Shown: positions 32,723-41,046 of the stretch, piece after piece
How positions within the stretch are numbered: the stretch's first letter is position 1
Layout of the letters: each line of letters opens with the position of its first letter
Source: Bacteroidota bacterium
Lineage (GTDB): Bacteria; Bacteroidota; Bacteroidia; Chitinophagales; Chitinophagaceae
DNA length: 41,046 nt
Assembly (NCBI GenBank): GCA_018971025.1
Contig: JAGWVE010000012.1
Coordinates: forward strand, 1-41,046
Direction of reading: 5' to 3'
The notes under the pieces: model-generated
Told to the model about the DNA's origin: nothing
The model's input: only the letters and a program-made list of their open reading frames with translations
Databases searched by the model: none
Position numbers and translations under genes: made by a program

Positions 32723-34551
32723 AAAAAATAAACTACCTCATTATTGCGATTGCTGCTTTATTGGTAAGCCAACATTGTGATGCACAAGACACAGTGCGTT
32801 ACGTAGGATCTACCTTAAGTAACATTGATTATCATCATGGACAGCTCAGCCCGGCTATTGGCGTGCACAACATCCAAACCATGCGGGCCAATAGAGCAAG
32901 CGCTGCGGTTAACAATTGGACCTACAACCACGCCCCCATGCTGGCTTACTGGAACCATACCTTTTATCTAGAATATTTGAGTAATCCAGTAGGTGAGCAC
33001 CAAGATAAGGGCCGAAGTTTGCTTCAAACCTCTGCAAATGGCTATCATTGGTCAGATCCTGTGGTTGTTTTTCCAACCTATTTGGTACCCGACGGTTTTG
33101 TAAAAGAAGGCAAAAAAGACACGGCTAAAAATGCGTTTGCCGTTATGCATCAGCGGATTGGGTTTTATACTTCTACATCAAATCGATTATTTGTGCTAGG
33201 TTACTATGGCATTGTGCTTGGTCAAAAAGATGACCCCAATGATGGCAATGGTATTGGCAGGGTTATTAGAGAAGTAAATAAAGATGGAAGTTTTGGCAAC
33301 ATTTATTTCTTGCGTTACAACCACCGTTTTAATGAATCAAATACAAACTACCCTTTTTATACATCTTCAAAAGATGCAGGTTTTGTAAAAGCCTGTGAAG
33401 AAATTTTAAACACGCCACTGCTCATGCAACAAATGGTGGAAGAAGCGGATCGTGACGATGTTTTAATCCCATTAAAAAAAGATTTCAAAGCTTTTAACTA
33501 TTATCACTTGCCAAACGGTCATGTAGTGGGTTTGTGGAAGTATGCACTTACAAGTATTTCAAAAGACGAAGGAAAAACATGGACATACAATCCTACACGT
33601 GCACCAGGTTTTGTAAACGCCAATGCAAAAATTTGGGGTCAAAAAACAAGTGATCAAAAATATGCAACGGTATACAATCCTTCAGAATTTCGATGGCCGC
33701 TTGCAGTGAGTGTAAGTGATGATGGTTTGCAGTATAAAAACCTTTTACTGGTAAATGGAGAAATCACTTCACTACGTTATGGTGGAGCCTATAAAAGCTA
33801 CGGACCTCAATATGTACGCGGTATTCAGGAGATGGACGGAACGCCCCCAGATGGTAATATGTGGGTTACCTATAGCATGAACAAAGAAGATATTTGGGTG
33901 AGTAAAATACCTGTTCCAATTGTATCAGTGGTTACAAAAGAAGTGAATGATCATTTCGAAATCCTTGATAAAGTACACGCACTAGATGCATGGAATATTT
34001 ATGCACCGCTTTTATGTAATTCAAGTATTGAAAATATCAACAATAAAAATGCACTTGTTATTTCAGATGCAGATCCATTTGATTATGCAAAAGTAGAACG
34101 CGTTTTTCCGGCATCATCCAATAAAGAAATTTCATTTTCTATAACAGCAGGTCAACAAGATTTTGGTAACCTAGAAATTGAACTCGTAAATAGTAAAGGC
34201 TTGCCCTGTGTACGCATATTACTAGATAGTACGGGTGCTATTACCACCAAACAGGGATACCGTTTAAAATCACTTGGAAAATATACTAGCGGGGCGCGTA
34301 TGGACATCACACTCACCTGCAACACAAAAACCAGGATGTATACCGTTTCCATAAATGGCGGTAAACCAAGTACCAACTTGCTATTTGCGCCTGTTAGCGA
34401 AGTAGAACGGTTGGTGTTTAGAACAGGGAGCACTAGGCGTTTTCCGGATGCTGATACGCCCACCGATCAGGCCTATGATTTACAGCAACCTAATTTGATA
34501 GGAAAAAAAGCAGTGTTTTTAATTCATAACGTAACTACAAAATCATTATAA
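32719..34551 (+). CDS. Exported propeller plus jelly-roll protein, possible polysaccharide lyase or glycosidase
   Basis: 610 aa with signal peptide MKKINYLIIAIAALLVSQHCDAQ. Residues about 60-420 have the repeated aromatic/Asp-rich strands of a beta-propeller (NHTFYLEYLSNPVGEHQDKG, LLQTSANGYHWSDP, SISKDEGKTWTYNP, VSVSDDGLQYKNLL). Residues about 425-605 look like a concanavalin-type beta-sandwich (VERVFPASSNKEISFSIT, LEIELVNSKGLPCVRILLD, MDITLTCNTKTRMYTVSING). Similar two-domain proteins occur in plant-glycan loci, and some propeller enzymes are L-rhamnose-glucuronate lyases. I cannot assign a family. It overlaps the GH43 gene by 4 bp, so both probably attack the same glycan. Confidence 0.65.
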   Translation: MKKINYLIIAIAALLVSQHCDAQDTVRYVGSTLSNIDYHHGQLSPAIGVHNIQTMRANRASAAVNNWTYNHAPMLAYWNHTFYLEYLSNPVGEHQDKGRSLLQTSANGYHWSDPVVVFPTYLVPDGFVKEGKKDTAKNAFAVMHQRIGFYTSTSNRLFVLGYYGIVLGQKDDPNDGNGIGRVIREVNKDGSFGNIYFLRYNHRFNESNTNYPFYTSSKDAGFVKACEEILNTPLLMQQMVEEADRDDVLIPLKKDFKAFNYYHLPNGHVVGLWKYALTSISKDEGKTWTYNPTRAPGFVNANAKIWGQKTSDQKYATVYNPSEFRWPLAVSVSDDGLQYKNLLLVNGEITSLRYGGAYKSYGPQYVRGIQEMDGTPPDGNMWVTYSMNKEDIWVSKIPVPIVSVVTKEVNDHFEILDKVHALDAWNIYAPLLCNSSIENINNKNALVISDADPFDYAKVERVFPASSNKEISFSITAGQQDFGNLEIELVNSKGLPCVRILLDSTGAITTKQGYRLKSLGKYTSGARMDITLTCNTKTRMYTVSINGGKPSTNLLFAPVSEVERLVFRTGSTRRFPDADTPTDQAYDLQQPNLIGKKAVFLIHNVTTKSL

Positions 34552-34554
34552 ATT

Positions 34555-35970
34555 ATGGCAACAAATAGACAAACCACACTTGGTGTGATTATTGGCAATA
34601 GAGATTTTTTTCCGGACAAGTTGGTAGCAGAGGCAAGAAAAGAAGTGATTGAGCTTTTTGCTAAGCTAAATATTATACCCATTATGCTATCCGATGCAGA
34701 TACAAAGCTTGGTGGCGTAGAAACATTTTCAGATGCACAAAAATGTGCTACATTGTTTAAAGCACACGAAGCAAGTATTGAAGGTATTTTAGTGGTGCTT
34801 CCAAATTTTGGTGATGAAAAAGGGGTAGCAGAAACGATTCAGTGGAGTGGATTAAAAGTGCCTGTACTGGTGCAAGCTTACCCCGACGATTTGGATAAGA
34901 TGGATGTTGTTAATAGACGTGATGCATGGTGTGGTAAAATTTCAGTGTGTAATAATTTATACCAATTTGGTATTAAGTACTCACTCACTTCACAACATGT
35001 GTGCGCACTCAACAATCCAATTTTCGAAAAAGATTTATTGGAATTTACATCCGTATGTAAAGTGGTTACTGGATTAAAAAATTTACGCATTGGCGCAATC
35101 GGTGCAAGACCTACAGCATTTAATACAGTGCGTTACTCCGAAAAAATATTACAACGAAATGGTATTTCAGTTACAACAGTAGATTTAAGTGAAATACTAG
35201 GTAACGCTAATAAATTAACTGCGAATGATCCTTTGGTAAAAGACCGTATCGAAAAAATATTGGGCTATGCAAATAAAGGGAATACGCCTAACGAAGCACT
35301 TATTCAAATTGCTAAATTAGATATCGTACTCAACGACTTCATGCAAGAAAATAGTTTAGATGCTACAGCTATTCAGTGTTGGACATCGCTTCAAAAAAAT
35401 TATGGTTGTAACGTGTGTACGAGTATGAGTATGATGAGTGAAAACATGTTACCAAGTGCTTGTGAGGTAGATGTAACAGGCACTTTGAGCATGTATGCTA
35501 TGCAATTAGCGAGCGGCACACCTAGCGCTTTAGTTGACTGGAATAATAATTATGCCACCGATCAATCTAAAGTGGTGTTGTTTCATTGTGGCAACTGGGC
35601 TAAGCATTTCTTACCAGATATTACTATTAGCAATGCACCTATCTTAGGTACTTCTGTAGGGACCGAAAACACTTATGGCGCCTTAGATGGCAGAACACCA
35701 GCAATGCCCCTTACCTATGGTCGCATTACAACAGACGATACAAAAGGTATCATCAAAGCATATATTGGTGAAGGTGAATTAACCAATGATGCGCTAGCCA
35801 CTTTTGGTAATAGAGCCGTTGCTCAAATTGACAATTTAAATGGTTTGATGAACTATGTATGCAAAAATGGATTTGAGCATCACGTGGTTATGAATGCTAG
35901 CAAAACAGCTTCTGTATTAAAAGAATCTTTCGAAAACTATTTAGGTTGGGATACCTACTTACACGCTTAG
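34555..35970 (+). CDS. FucI/AraA-fold sugar isomerase, substrate unknown
   Basis: 471 aa, cytoplasmic. The fold is that of L-fucose/L-arabinose isomerases: two alpha/beta domains, then a C-terminal barrel. Likely metal ligands are Glu304 (ACEVDVTG), Asp328 (SALVDWNNNY) and His442 or His443 (GFEHHVVMN). The 24-residue Glu-Asp spacing equals that of E. coli FucI (E337/D361). It is shorter than FucI (about 590) and nearer AraA (about 500), but motifs differ from both. It should convert an aldose to a ketose. It is followed after 9 bp by a split transketolase. True L-fucose isomerase is unlikely because fucose is handled by the oxidative genes upstream. Apiose, a sulfosugar or another sugar are options. 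Confidence 0.75.
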   Translation: MATNRQTTLGVIIGNRDFFPDKLVAEARKEVIELFAKLNIIPIMLSDADTKLGGVETFSDAQKCATLFKAHEASIEGILVVLPNFGDEKGVAETIQWSGLKVPVLVQAYPDDLDKMDVVNRRDAWCGKISVCNNLYQFGIKYSLTSQHVCALNNPIFEKDLLEFTSVCKVVTGLKNLRIGAIGARPTAFNTVRYSEKILQRNGISVTTVDLSEILGNANKLTANDPLVKDRIEKILGYANKGNTPNEALIQIAKLDIVLNDFMQENSLDATAIQCWTSLQKNYGCNVCTSMSMMSENMLPSACEVDVTGTLSMYAMQLASGTPSALVDWNNNYATDQSKVVLFHCGNWAKHFLPDITISNAPILGTSVGTENTYGALDGRTPAMPLTYGRITTDDTKGIIKAYIGEGELTNDALATFGNRAVAQIDNLNGLMNYVCKNGFEHHVVMNASKTASVLKESFENYLGWDTYLHA

Positions 35971-35979
35971 GAAATAACT

Positions 35980-36810
35980 ATGACTGAAAAAGAACTTACG
36001 ATACAATCCGTATTATATCGAAAAAAAATCCTTCAATATATTTATCAGGCAAAAGCTGGTCATACGGGTGGCGATTTGTCTTGTATCGATATTTTAAATG
36101 TACTTTATAACAAAGTACTTCGCGTTTCACCAGAAACTTTTAATAGTCCGGACCGTGATAGGTACGTGCAAAGTAAAGGCCACTGTGTAGAAGCACTTTA
36201 TGTAGTGCTTGCTAGCAAAGGATATTTTGCTGAGGAGGATTTAAATACTATTTGCAAATACGAGTCGCATTACATTGGTCATCCTACAAAAAAAATTAAG
36301 GGTATTGAGCAAAATACCGGCGCACTAGGCCATGGACTTCCGATTTGCGTTGGTATGGCTATTGCTGCCAAATTGGATAAAAAAGATTACCGGGTCTACA
36401 CTTTACTTGGCGATGGTGAATTGCCAGAAGGCAGTAATTGGGAAGCAGCGCTCACAGCCGCTCAGTATAAGCTTGATAATATATGTGTTATCATAGACAA
36501 GAATCAATTGCAAATTACAGGTCCTACAAATGAAGTGTGTAGTACCGATCCGCTTCCTGAAAAATGGGAAAGTTTTGGTTGGGCTGTTAGAGAAATCGAT
36601 GGTAATGATATTGCAGCCCTTACAGCAGCTTTTGATGCTTTACCTTTTGAAAAAGGCAAGCCGTCTGTGATTATTGCCAATACAATTAAAGGGAAAGGTG
36701 TTTCATTTATGGAAAATCAAATTAAATGGCACCATGGTGTTCCTACCGAAGAGCAGTATCATCAGGCGCAACATGAACTCGACACTGTTTTACAAAGCTT
36801 AATAGATTAA
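35980..36810 (+). CDS. Transketolase N-terminal (thiamine diphosphate) subunit
   Basis: 276 aa, the pyrophosphate-binding half of transketolase as a separate chain. Signatures are AKAGHTGGDLSCIDIL, GHPTKKIKGIEQNTGALGHGLPICVGMAIAAK and the diphosphate motif GDGELPEGSNWEAA followed by KNQLQITG. It must pair with the next gene's product, 6 bp downstream, to form the active site. Two-chain transketolases are known in dedicated sugar pathways, such as the D-apulose-4-phosphate enzyme of apiose catabolism and the sulfofructose transketolase of one sulfoglycolysis route. Linkage to an isomerase and an ABC importer suggests such a dedicated role rather than the pentose phosphate pathway. Confidence 0.9.
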   Translation: MTEKELTIQSVLYRKKILQYIYQAKAGHTGGDLSCIDILNVLYNKVLRVSPETFNSPDRDRYVQSKGHCVEALYVVLASKGYFAEEDLNTICKYESHYIGHPTKKIKGIEQNTGALGHGLPICVGMAIAAKLDKKDYRVYTLLGDGELPEGSNWEAALTAAQYKLDNICVIIDKNQLQITGPTNEVCSTDPLPEKWESFGWAVREIDGNDIAALTAAFDALPFEKGKPSVIIANTIKGKGVSFMENQIKWHHGVPTEEQYHQAQHELDTVLQSLID

Positions 36811-36816
36811 TGATAC

Positions 36817-37785
36817 ATGGCAGATCAAAATATACATACAACTAGCACAAGCAACCAGGATATATTTTCTAAAACAGTAGAACAGTTGGCTGCAACAGAT
36901 ACAAACATTGTTGTAGTAACCAGTGACAGTAGAGGATCAGGCAAGCTGGTATCATTTGGTCAAAAATTTCCAGACCAACATATTGAAGTAGGTATTGCAG
37001 AACAAAATTTAGTAGGTGTTGCTGCAGGACTTGCGAGTTGTGGCAAAAAAACATTTGCGGTATCGCCTGCTTGTTTTTTAACAGCAAGGTCTTTTGAACA
37101 AATTAAAAATGATGTAGCCTATAGTAATAATCCTGTAACGCTTGTTGGTATTAGTGCGGGCGTAAGTTATGGTGCCCTAGGTAGTACACACCATAGCCTA
37201 CATGATTTTGCAGCATTACGAGCAGTTAACAATATAAGTATTGTGGTTCCTGCCGATAATTTTGAAACAGCTGCTGCGGTTGCTTATGCAGCAAACTGTA
37301 ATACCCCAGTGTATTTACGATTTGGTAAAAAAGCCATGCCGCATTTACAAGAAACTGGAAAAGAAAATTTTGAATTTGGTAAAGGGAGGGTTATTACTTC
37401 GGGAGCAGATATAGCTATTATTGCCTGCGGTGAAACAGTAGCACCTGCATTGGAGGCAGCAAAAAAACTTGCTACTCAAAATATACATGCAACCGTTATA
37501 AGCATGCATACCATTAAGCCGCTTGATACAAATTTACTTGCCAGTGTAGCCAATACATGTAAAGCAGTAATTACGATAGAAGAACATAGTGTGTATGGCG
37601 GACTTGGTGAGGCCTGCGCTGCATATTTACTTCAACAAGGTATTCATGTAGCGTTTAAAATAATGGGGATACCTGATGAATACACCGTAACCGGATCTCA
37701 GACAGAAATTTTGAATCATTATGGTATTAGTGAATCAGGTATTGTAGATGCGGCGGTTCGTTTAATACAACAAAAAGAAAAATAG
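36817..37785 (+). CDS. Transketolase C-terminal subunit
   Basis: 322 aa: the pyrimidine-binding domain (about 12-180, DSRGSGKLVSFGQKFPDQHIEVGIAEQNLVGVAAGLA, with the catalytic Glu of IAEQN) and the C-terminal domain (about 195-320, ADIAIIACGETVAPALEAAKKL, ITIEEHSVYGGLGEA). Together with the preceding 276-residue chain this equals a full transketolase that transfers a two-carbon ketol unit. The substrate-binding loops (STHHSLHDFAALRAV) are intact. The substrate-binding lipoprotein starts 3 bp later, so catabolism and import are co-expressed. Confidence 0.9.
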   Translation: MADQNIHTTSTSNQDIFSKTVEQLAATDTNIVVVTSDSRGSGKLVSFGQKFPDQHIEVGIAEQNLVGVAAGLASCGKKTFAVSPACFLTARSFEQIKNDVAYSNNPVTLVGISAGVSYGALGSTHHSLHDFAALRAVNNISIVVPADNFETAAAVAYAANCNTPVYLRFGKKAMPHLQETGKENFEFGKGRVITSGADIAIIACGETVAPALEAAKKLATQNIHATVISMHTIKPLDTNLLASVANTCKAVITIEEHSVYGGLGEACAAYLLQQGIHVAFKIMGIPDEYTVTGSQTEILNHYGISESGIVDAAVRLIQQKEK

Positions 37786-37788
37786 GAC

Positions 37789-38727
37789 ATGAAAAAATAT
37801 ACTTTCCTTTTTTTATTAATGATGATGGCTGTATTGGCTTGTAAGCAAAAGACAAATACAACATCGAATAAAAAAATCGCAATCGTAGTGTCTACCCTTA
37901 ACAATCCTTGGTTTGTTTTTTTAGCGGAAACAGCACAAAAAAAGGCACAACAATTAGGATATCAAGCAGATATATTTGATAGTCAAAACAATACTGCATT
38001 AGAAAGCGATCATTTTGAAAATATTATTGTAGCAGGTTTTGATGCTATTTTATTTAATTCTACAGATGCCAATGGATCCGTTGCCAATGTATTAAAAGCA
38101 AAAACGGCGGGTATTCCTGTATTTTGTATGGACCGCGAAATTAATTCGGTAGATGCAGCAACCTCTCAAATTTTATCTGATAGTTATGCTGGTGCGGTAT
38201 CCATAGGAACATATTTTACTCAGCAGTTGCATAAAAAAGGGACTTATGTAGAAATTTTAGGCATTGTTGGAGACAACAATACCTGGGCGCGCAGTAAGGG
38301 TTTTCATAGTGTAGTAGATCAGTACCCTAATTTAAAAATGGTAGCACAACAAAGTGCCGATTTTGATAGAAATAAAGCGCTAGAAGTGATGGAAAGTATT
38401 TTACAAGCACACCCTACTATTGATGCTATTTTTTGTGGTAACGACGGTATGGCAATGGGCGCCTATCAGGCACTCGTAAGTGCAGGTAAAGAAAAAAATG
38501 TAAAAGTGTTTGGCTTTGATGGCGCAGAAGATGTGATTACATCGATAGGAGAAAAAAAAGTGACAGCAACGGGCATGCAATTTCCAAAAGTGATGGCCGA
38601 AACGGCAGCCATTTTTGCGGATGAATATATCAAAGGGAAAAGAGATTTTCCTCAAAAAATTCCTGTGGCAGTGGAACTTGTTACCGAAAAAAATATTGAT
38701 CACTATATCGCCTATGGCAAAAAATAA
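37789..38727 (+). CDS. Sugar ABC transporter substrate-binding lipoprotein (ribose type)
   Basis: 312 aa. Lipoprotein signal [21 protein letters not shown] with lipobox Cys. The mature part is a type I periplasmic binding protein ([29 protein letters not shown], then [45 protein letters not shown]). The DREI Arg and the two Asp (ND, DG) are typical sugar contacts in ribose/xylitol-type binders. The ligand is presumably the substrate of the isomerase/transketolase module just upstream. A lipid anchor would tie it to the inner membrane beside the importer. Confidence 0.9.
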   Translation: MKKYTFLFLLMMMAVLACKQKTNTTSNKKIAIVVSTLNNPWFVFLAETAQKKAQQLGYQADIFDSQNNTALESDHFENIIVAGFDAILFNSTDANGSVANVLKAKTAGIPVFCMDREINSVDAATSQILSDSYAGAVSIGTYFTQQLHKKGTYVEILGIVGDNNTWARSKGFHSVVDQYPNLKMVAQQSADFDRNKALEVMESILQAHPTIDAIFCGNDGMAMGAYQALVSAGKEKNVKVFGFDGAEDVITSIGEKKVTATGMQFPKVMAETAAIFADEYIKGKRDFPQKIPVAVELVTEKNIDHYIAYGKK

Positions 38728-38732
38728 CGATC

Positions 38733-39365
38733 ATGAAAGCAAACACCATTAAAAATAGCATACTCCTTACTCTTTTACTCATTACCGGTTATAATGCTGT
38801 GTATTTTAAAAAGTTAAACGCCATTACAAAAGAAGGGGTACAAAAATTTGATGCTAAAACATATACAGCCGCGTTATGGAAAAATAAAATGCCGGCAGTA
38901 ATAGACGCTGCTATAGATTTTGATCAGTTATTATTGGCTATTGAAAAGGCTCCGCAGCAAGCTTTTGAAAAACATACCCATGCCCTAGCAATTGGTAATT
39001 ACAGATATGCGATGGTAAAAATGTCGGGCAGCGTTATTGCTGTAAATGAAGATGATTTTGTCATTGAAACATTATTAGGCGGAAATAAAAAGCAACTACG
39101 CGTAACCACCGAATTTATTTATGGTAGCGCTATAAGAGACGCTTCTGGCCTTATTGATATCAAAGACTTTACGAGCGCTTCGGATTTAAATGCCATTGCA
39201 GAATCGTTTAATGAAACCATTAAAAAAACAGTGGTTCAACCATTCAAAAAAAGTTTGGTAACAGGCCTTAAAATTGAATTGGTTGCAGCGGTTGAACTCA
39301 ATAAAGAAAATATGGTATTAGATCAATTGGTATTGTTACCTGTGCAAATAAAACCCATTTCCTAA
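38733..39365 (+). CDS. DUF2291 family protein, ABC transporter-associated
   Basis: 210 aa. An N-terminal hydrophobic segment (about 8-26, NSILLTLLLITGYNAVYF) with no lipobox suggests a membrane-anchored periplasmic protein. The body (FDAKTYTAALWKNKMPAVIDAAIDFDQLL, then VKMSGSVIAVNEDD and RVTTEFIYGSAIRDASGLIDIKDF) resembles DUF2291, a family found beside ribose-type ABC sugar importers and usually called a predicted periplasmic lipoprotein. Its function is unknown. Position between binding protein and ATPase, with gaps of 5 and 2 bp, implies a role in import or sugar sensing. Confidence 0.75.
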   Translation: MKANTIKNSILLTLLLITGYNAVYFKKLNAITKEGVQKFDAKTYTAALWKNKMPAVIDAAIDFDQLLLAIEKAPQQAFEKHTHALAIGNYRYAMVKMSGSVIAVNEDDFVIETLLGGNKKQLRVTTEFIYGSAIRDASGLIDIKDFTSASDLNAIAESFNETIKKTVVQPFKKSLVTGLKIELVAAVELNKENMVLDQLVLLPVQIKPIS

Positions 39366-39367
39366 GC

Positions 39368-40864
39368 ATGCTTATAGCCAATAACATATCTAAAAGCTTT
39401 GCTGGCGTTCAGGCACTCTCGAGCGTACATTTAAGTTTACAGCCAGGTATGGTGCATGCTATTATTGGTGAAAACGGAGCTGGAAAGTCTACGCTCATGA
39501 AAATATTATCTGGCGTCATTCATAACTATGAAGGTCAAATTGTATTAAACGAAAAGCCTGTACAATTTAATTCGACAAGAGATGCGGAAGCGGCAGGCAT
39601 TGCCATGATACACCAAGAACTCAATTTAGTTCCTCAACTTTCTATTGCTGAAAATATTTTTTTAGGTCGTGAAATAACAGACTCATTTGGCATGCTGGCA
39701 GATAAAACCATGCATGAACGTAGTGTAGAATTGCTGGCAAGGGTGGGCCTTGGTGTAGACCCTGCTACAAAAGTAGAAACTTTAAAAGTAGGCCAACAAC
39801 AACTGGTTGAAATTGCAAAAGCCCTGCATACAAAGGCCTCAATCATTATCATGGATGAACCTACATCTGCGTTAAGCGATACCGAAATTGCTACCCTTTT
39901 TACATGCATCCATGAATTAACAGCCGCTGGCGCAACCATTGTTTATATATCGCACAAGTTACAAGAGCTATACACCATTGCCAATACCTATGTTGTACTT
40001 AGAGATGGTGTGACGGTTGCGCGTGGTGATATGAAAGACATTGCAGAAGCCGACTTAATTGCACAAATGAGTGGGCGAAATACCAAAAATGAAAAAATAA
40101 ATACCACAAAAAAATTCGACACTGTTTTATTGGAAGTCGATGATCTTTATTTGAAACATGCAACGCTGCCCAATAAAAATCTACTTTCTTCCATTTCATT
40201 TAAGGTGTACCAAGGAGAAATACTGGGTATATATGGTTTGATGGGTGCTGGCAGGACAGAACTCATGGAATGTTTATTTGGCCTGCATCCTAAAAGAAGT
40301 TCAGGCAGTATAGTAGTAGCAGGCAAAAAATTAAATATCACATCGCCTACTGCTGCTATTGCCGCAGGCATGGCACTCGTACCAGAAGACAGAAAAACGG
40401 AAGGGCTGTTGCTAGACAATACCGTTAGAAGCAACATGAGTTTAACGGTATTGGATACCTTAGAAAAACTTGGTTTATATATCGATACGAAATCAGAAAA
40501 AGAGTTGTCCAAAAAATTTATAAGCGAACTGTCTATTAAAACAGCTTCTGATACCACGCTTGCAAAAAATTTAAGTGGCGGTAACCAACAAAAAATTGTA
40601 CTTGCCAAGTGGCTTGCCACCCATCCTACCCTTTTACTTTTGGATGAACCTACTAGAGGTATAGACGTAAACGCCAAAGCAGAAATTTATGCACTCATCA
40701 AATCCTTAGCAGTTAAGGGTTTGAGCGTCGTATTGGTATCTTCAGAAATTCCAGAAATTATGGCGGTATCGGATAGGGTGCTTGTAATGGCAAATGGAAA
40801 ACTTACTGCAAACATGCCTATTAGCGAGGCTAACGAATCCTTATTATTAATGAAAGCATTATAA
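39368..40864 (+). CDS. Sugar ABC transporter ATP-binding protein (RbsA-like, two ATPase domains)
   Basis: 498 aa, two fused ABC domains. The first has Walker A GENGAGKST, signature-like LKVGQQQLVEIAKAL and Walker B IIIMDEPTSAL. The second has the degenerate Walker A GLMGAGRTE usual for RbsA/XylG proteins, signature LSGGNQQKIVLAKWL and Walker B LLLLDEPTRGIDV. It powers import by the permease that follows 12 bp downstream. Length and architecture are standard for carbohydrate uptake (CUT2) transporters, which are uncommon in Bacteroidota. Confidence 0.93.
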   Translation: MLIANNISKSFAGVQALSSVHLSLQPGMVHAIIGENGAGKSTLMKILSGVIHNYEGQIVLNEKPVQFNSTRDAEAAGIAMIHQELNLVPQLSIAENIFLGREITDSFGMLADKTMHERSVELLARVGLGVDPATKVETLKVGQQQLVEIAKALHTKASIIIMDEPTSALSDTEIATLFTCIHELTAAGATIVYISHKLQELYTIANTYVVLRDGVTVARGDMKDIAEADLIAQMSGRNTKNEKINTTKKFDTVLLEVDDLYLKHATLPNKNLLSSISFKVYQGEILGIYGLMGAGRTELMECLFGLHPKRSSGSIVVAGKKLNITSPTAAIAAGMALVPEDRKTEGLLLDNTVRSNMSLTVLDTLEKLGLYIDTKSEKELSKKFISELSIKTASDTTLAKNLSGGNQQKIVLAKWLATHPTLLLLDEPTRGIDVNAKAEIYALIKSLAVKGLSVVLVSSEIPEIMAVSDRVLVMANGKLTANMPISEANESLLLMKAL

Positions 40865-40876
40865 AACATTGTAGAA

Positions 40877-41046
40877 ATGACATCCAATTTTCAAACTTCA
40901 TTACAAAAAATAAATAGGCTGCAGTCTTTTATAGCACTGTTTTTACTTTGTACCCTGCTTACTATTTTATCAGATAAATTTTTTACGCCCGAAAATGGTT
41001 TAAATGTTTTACGTCAAGTAGCTGTAAACATTTGTATTTCGGTAGG
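40877..41046 (+). CDS. Sugar ABC transporter permease (RbsC-like), cut by the window edge
   Basis: An ATG at 40877 opens a frame that runs off the right edge; 56 codons are visible. It begins MTSNFQTSLQKINRLQ, then a hydrophobic helix (FIALFLLCTLLTILS) and FFTPENGLNVLRQVAVN. This is the typical N-terminus of RbsC/XylH-type permeases, where a (F/L)xTPxNxxNxLRQ loop follows the first helix. With the binding protein, DUF2291 and ATPase genes it completes a CUT2 importer. Confidence 0.85.
   Translation, partial: MTSNFQTSLQKINRLQSFIALFLLCTLLTILSDKFFTPENGLNVLRQVAVNICISV

Noticed and set aside
34555-35970. L-fucose isomerase of the phosphorylating fucose pathway
   Set aside because: There is no fuculose kinase or aldolase, the protein is much shorter than FucI, and fucose is already covered by the oxidative genes.
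1-41046. CRISPR arrays, insertion sequences, long repeats
   Set aside because: No regularly spaced repeats, terminal inverted repeats or transposase motifs were found on reading both strands.

Overview
The window looks like a chromosomal segment of a Bacteroidota bacterium, probably Chitinophagaceae-like. The clues are low GC, few recognisable Shine-Dalgarno sites, a TonB-dependent receptor with a carboxypeptidase-like N-terminal domain paired with a DUF4249 lipoprotein, a His-rich one-helix membrane protein, and many secreted carbohydrate enzymes. The family-level placement is inference. No transposase, phage gene, CRISPR array or rRNA is visible.

Layout. (1) 1-85: 3' part of tRNA-Phe(GAA) and its terminator. 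(2) 93-4695, minus strand: TonB-dependent receptor, DUF4249 lipoprotein and a photolyase/cryptochrome with an altered FAD pocket, in tight succession. (3) 4696-4988: intergenic region holding the last 30 codons of a lost SOUL heme-binding gene, a TetR-like palindrome and several hairpins. (4) 4989-12133, plus strand: a DctA-type symporter, then a close-packed set of vWA protein, MoxR-type AAA+ ATPase, FeS-BCP-lineage photolyase, flavin reductase, and a photolyase whose FAD domain comes first and whose alpha/beta domain seems to come last. (5) 12130-13555, minus strand: GNAT acetyltransferase and a secreted PqqB-like metallo-beta-lactamase-fold protein. (6) 13646-15931: one-helix membrane protein and M61 peptidase. 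(7) 16053 to the right edge: 19 co-directional genes over 25 kb with no gap above 55 bp.

Region 7 reads as a carbohydrate programme without SusC/SusD. Six genes make an oxidative L-fucose pathway of the Campylobacter type: FucP permease, UxaA-family dehydratase, two SDR dehydrogenases, FAH-family hydrolase and mutarotase. Six exported proteins follow: a clan GH-D-like enzyme, an Asp-box propeller, a beta-helix/DUF6298 fusion, a GH140 apiosidase-like enzyme, a GH43 lipoprotein and a second propeller protein. Then come a FucI/AraA-fold isomerase, a two-subunit transketolase and a ribose-type ABC importer with a DUF2291 protein. No sugar kinase is visible between isomerase and transketolase. The best reading is uptake and breakdown of a fucose- and perhaps apiose-containing plant glycan, but the second sugar is unproven.

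The two parts most worth following up are the photolyase cluster (three divergent photolyases, a flavin reductase and a MoxR/vWA pair) and the isomerase/split-transketolase/ABC module.
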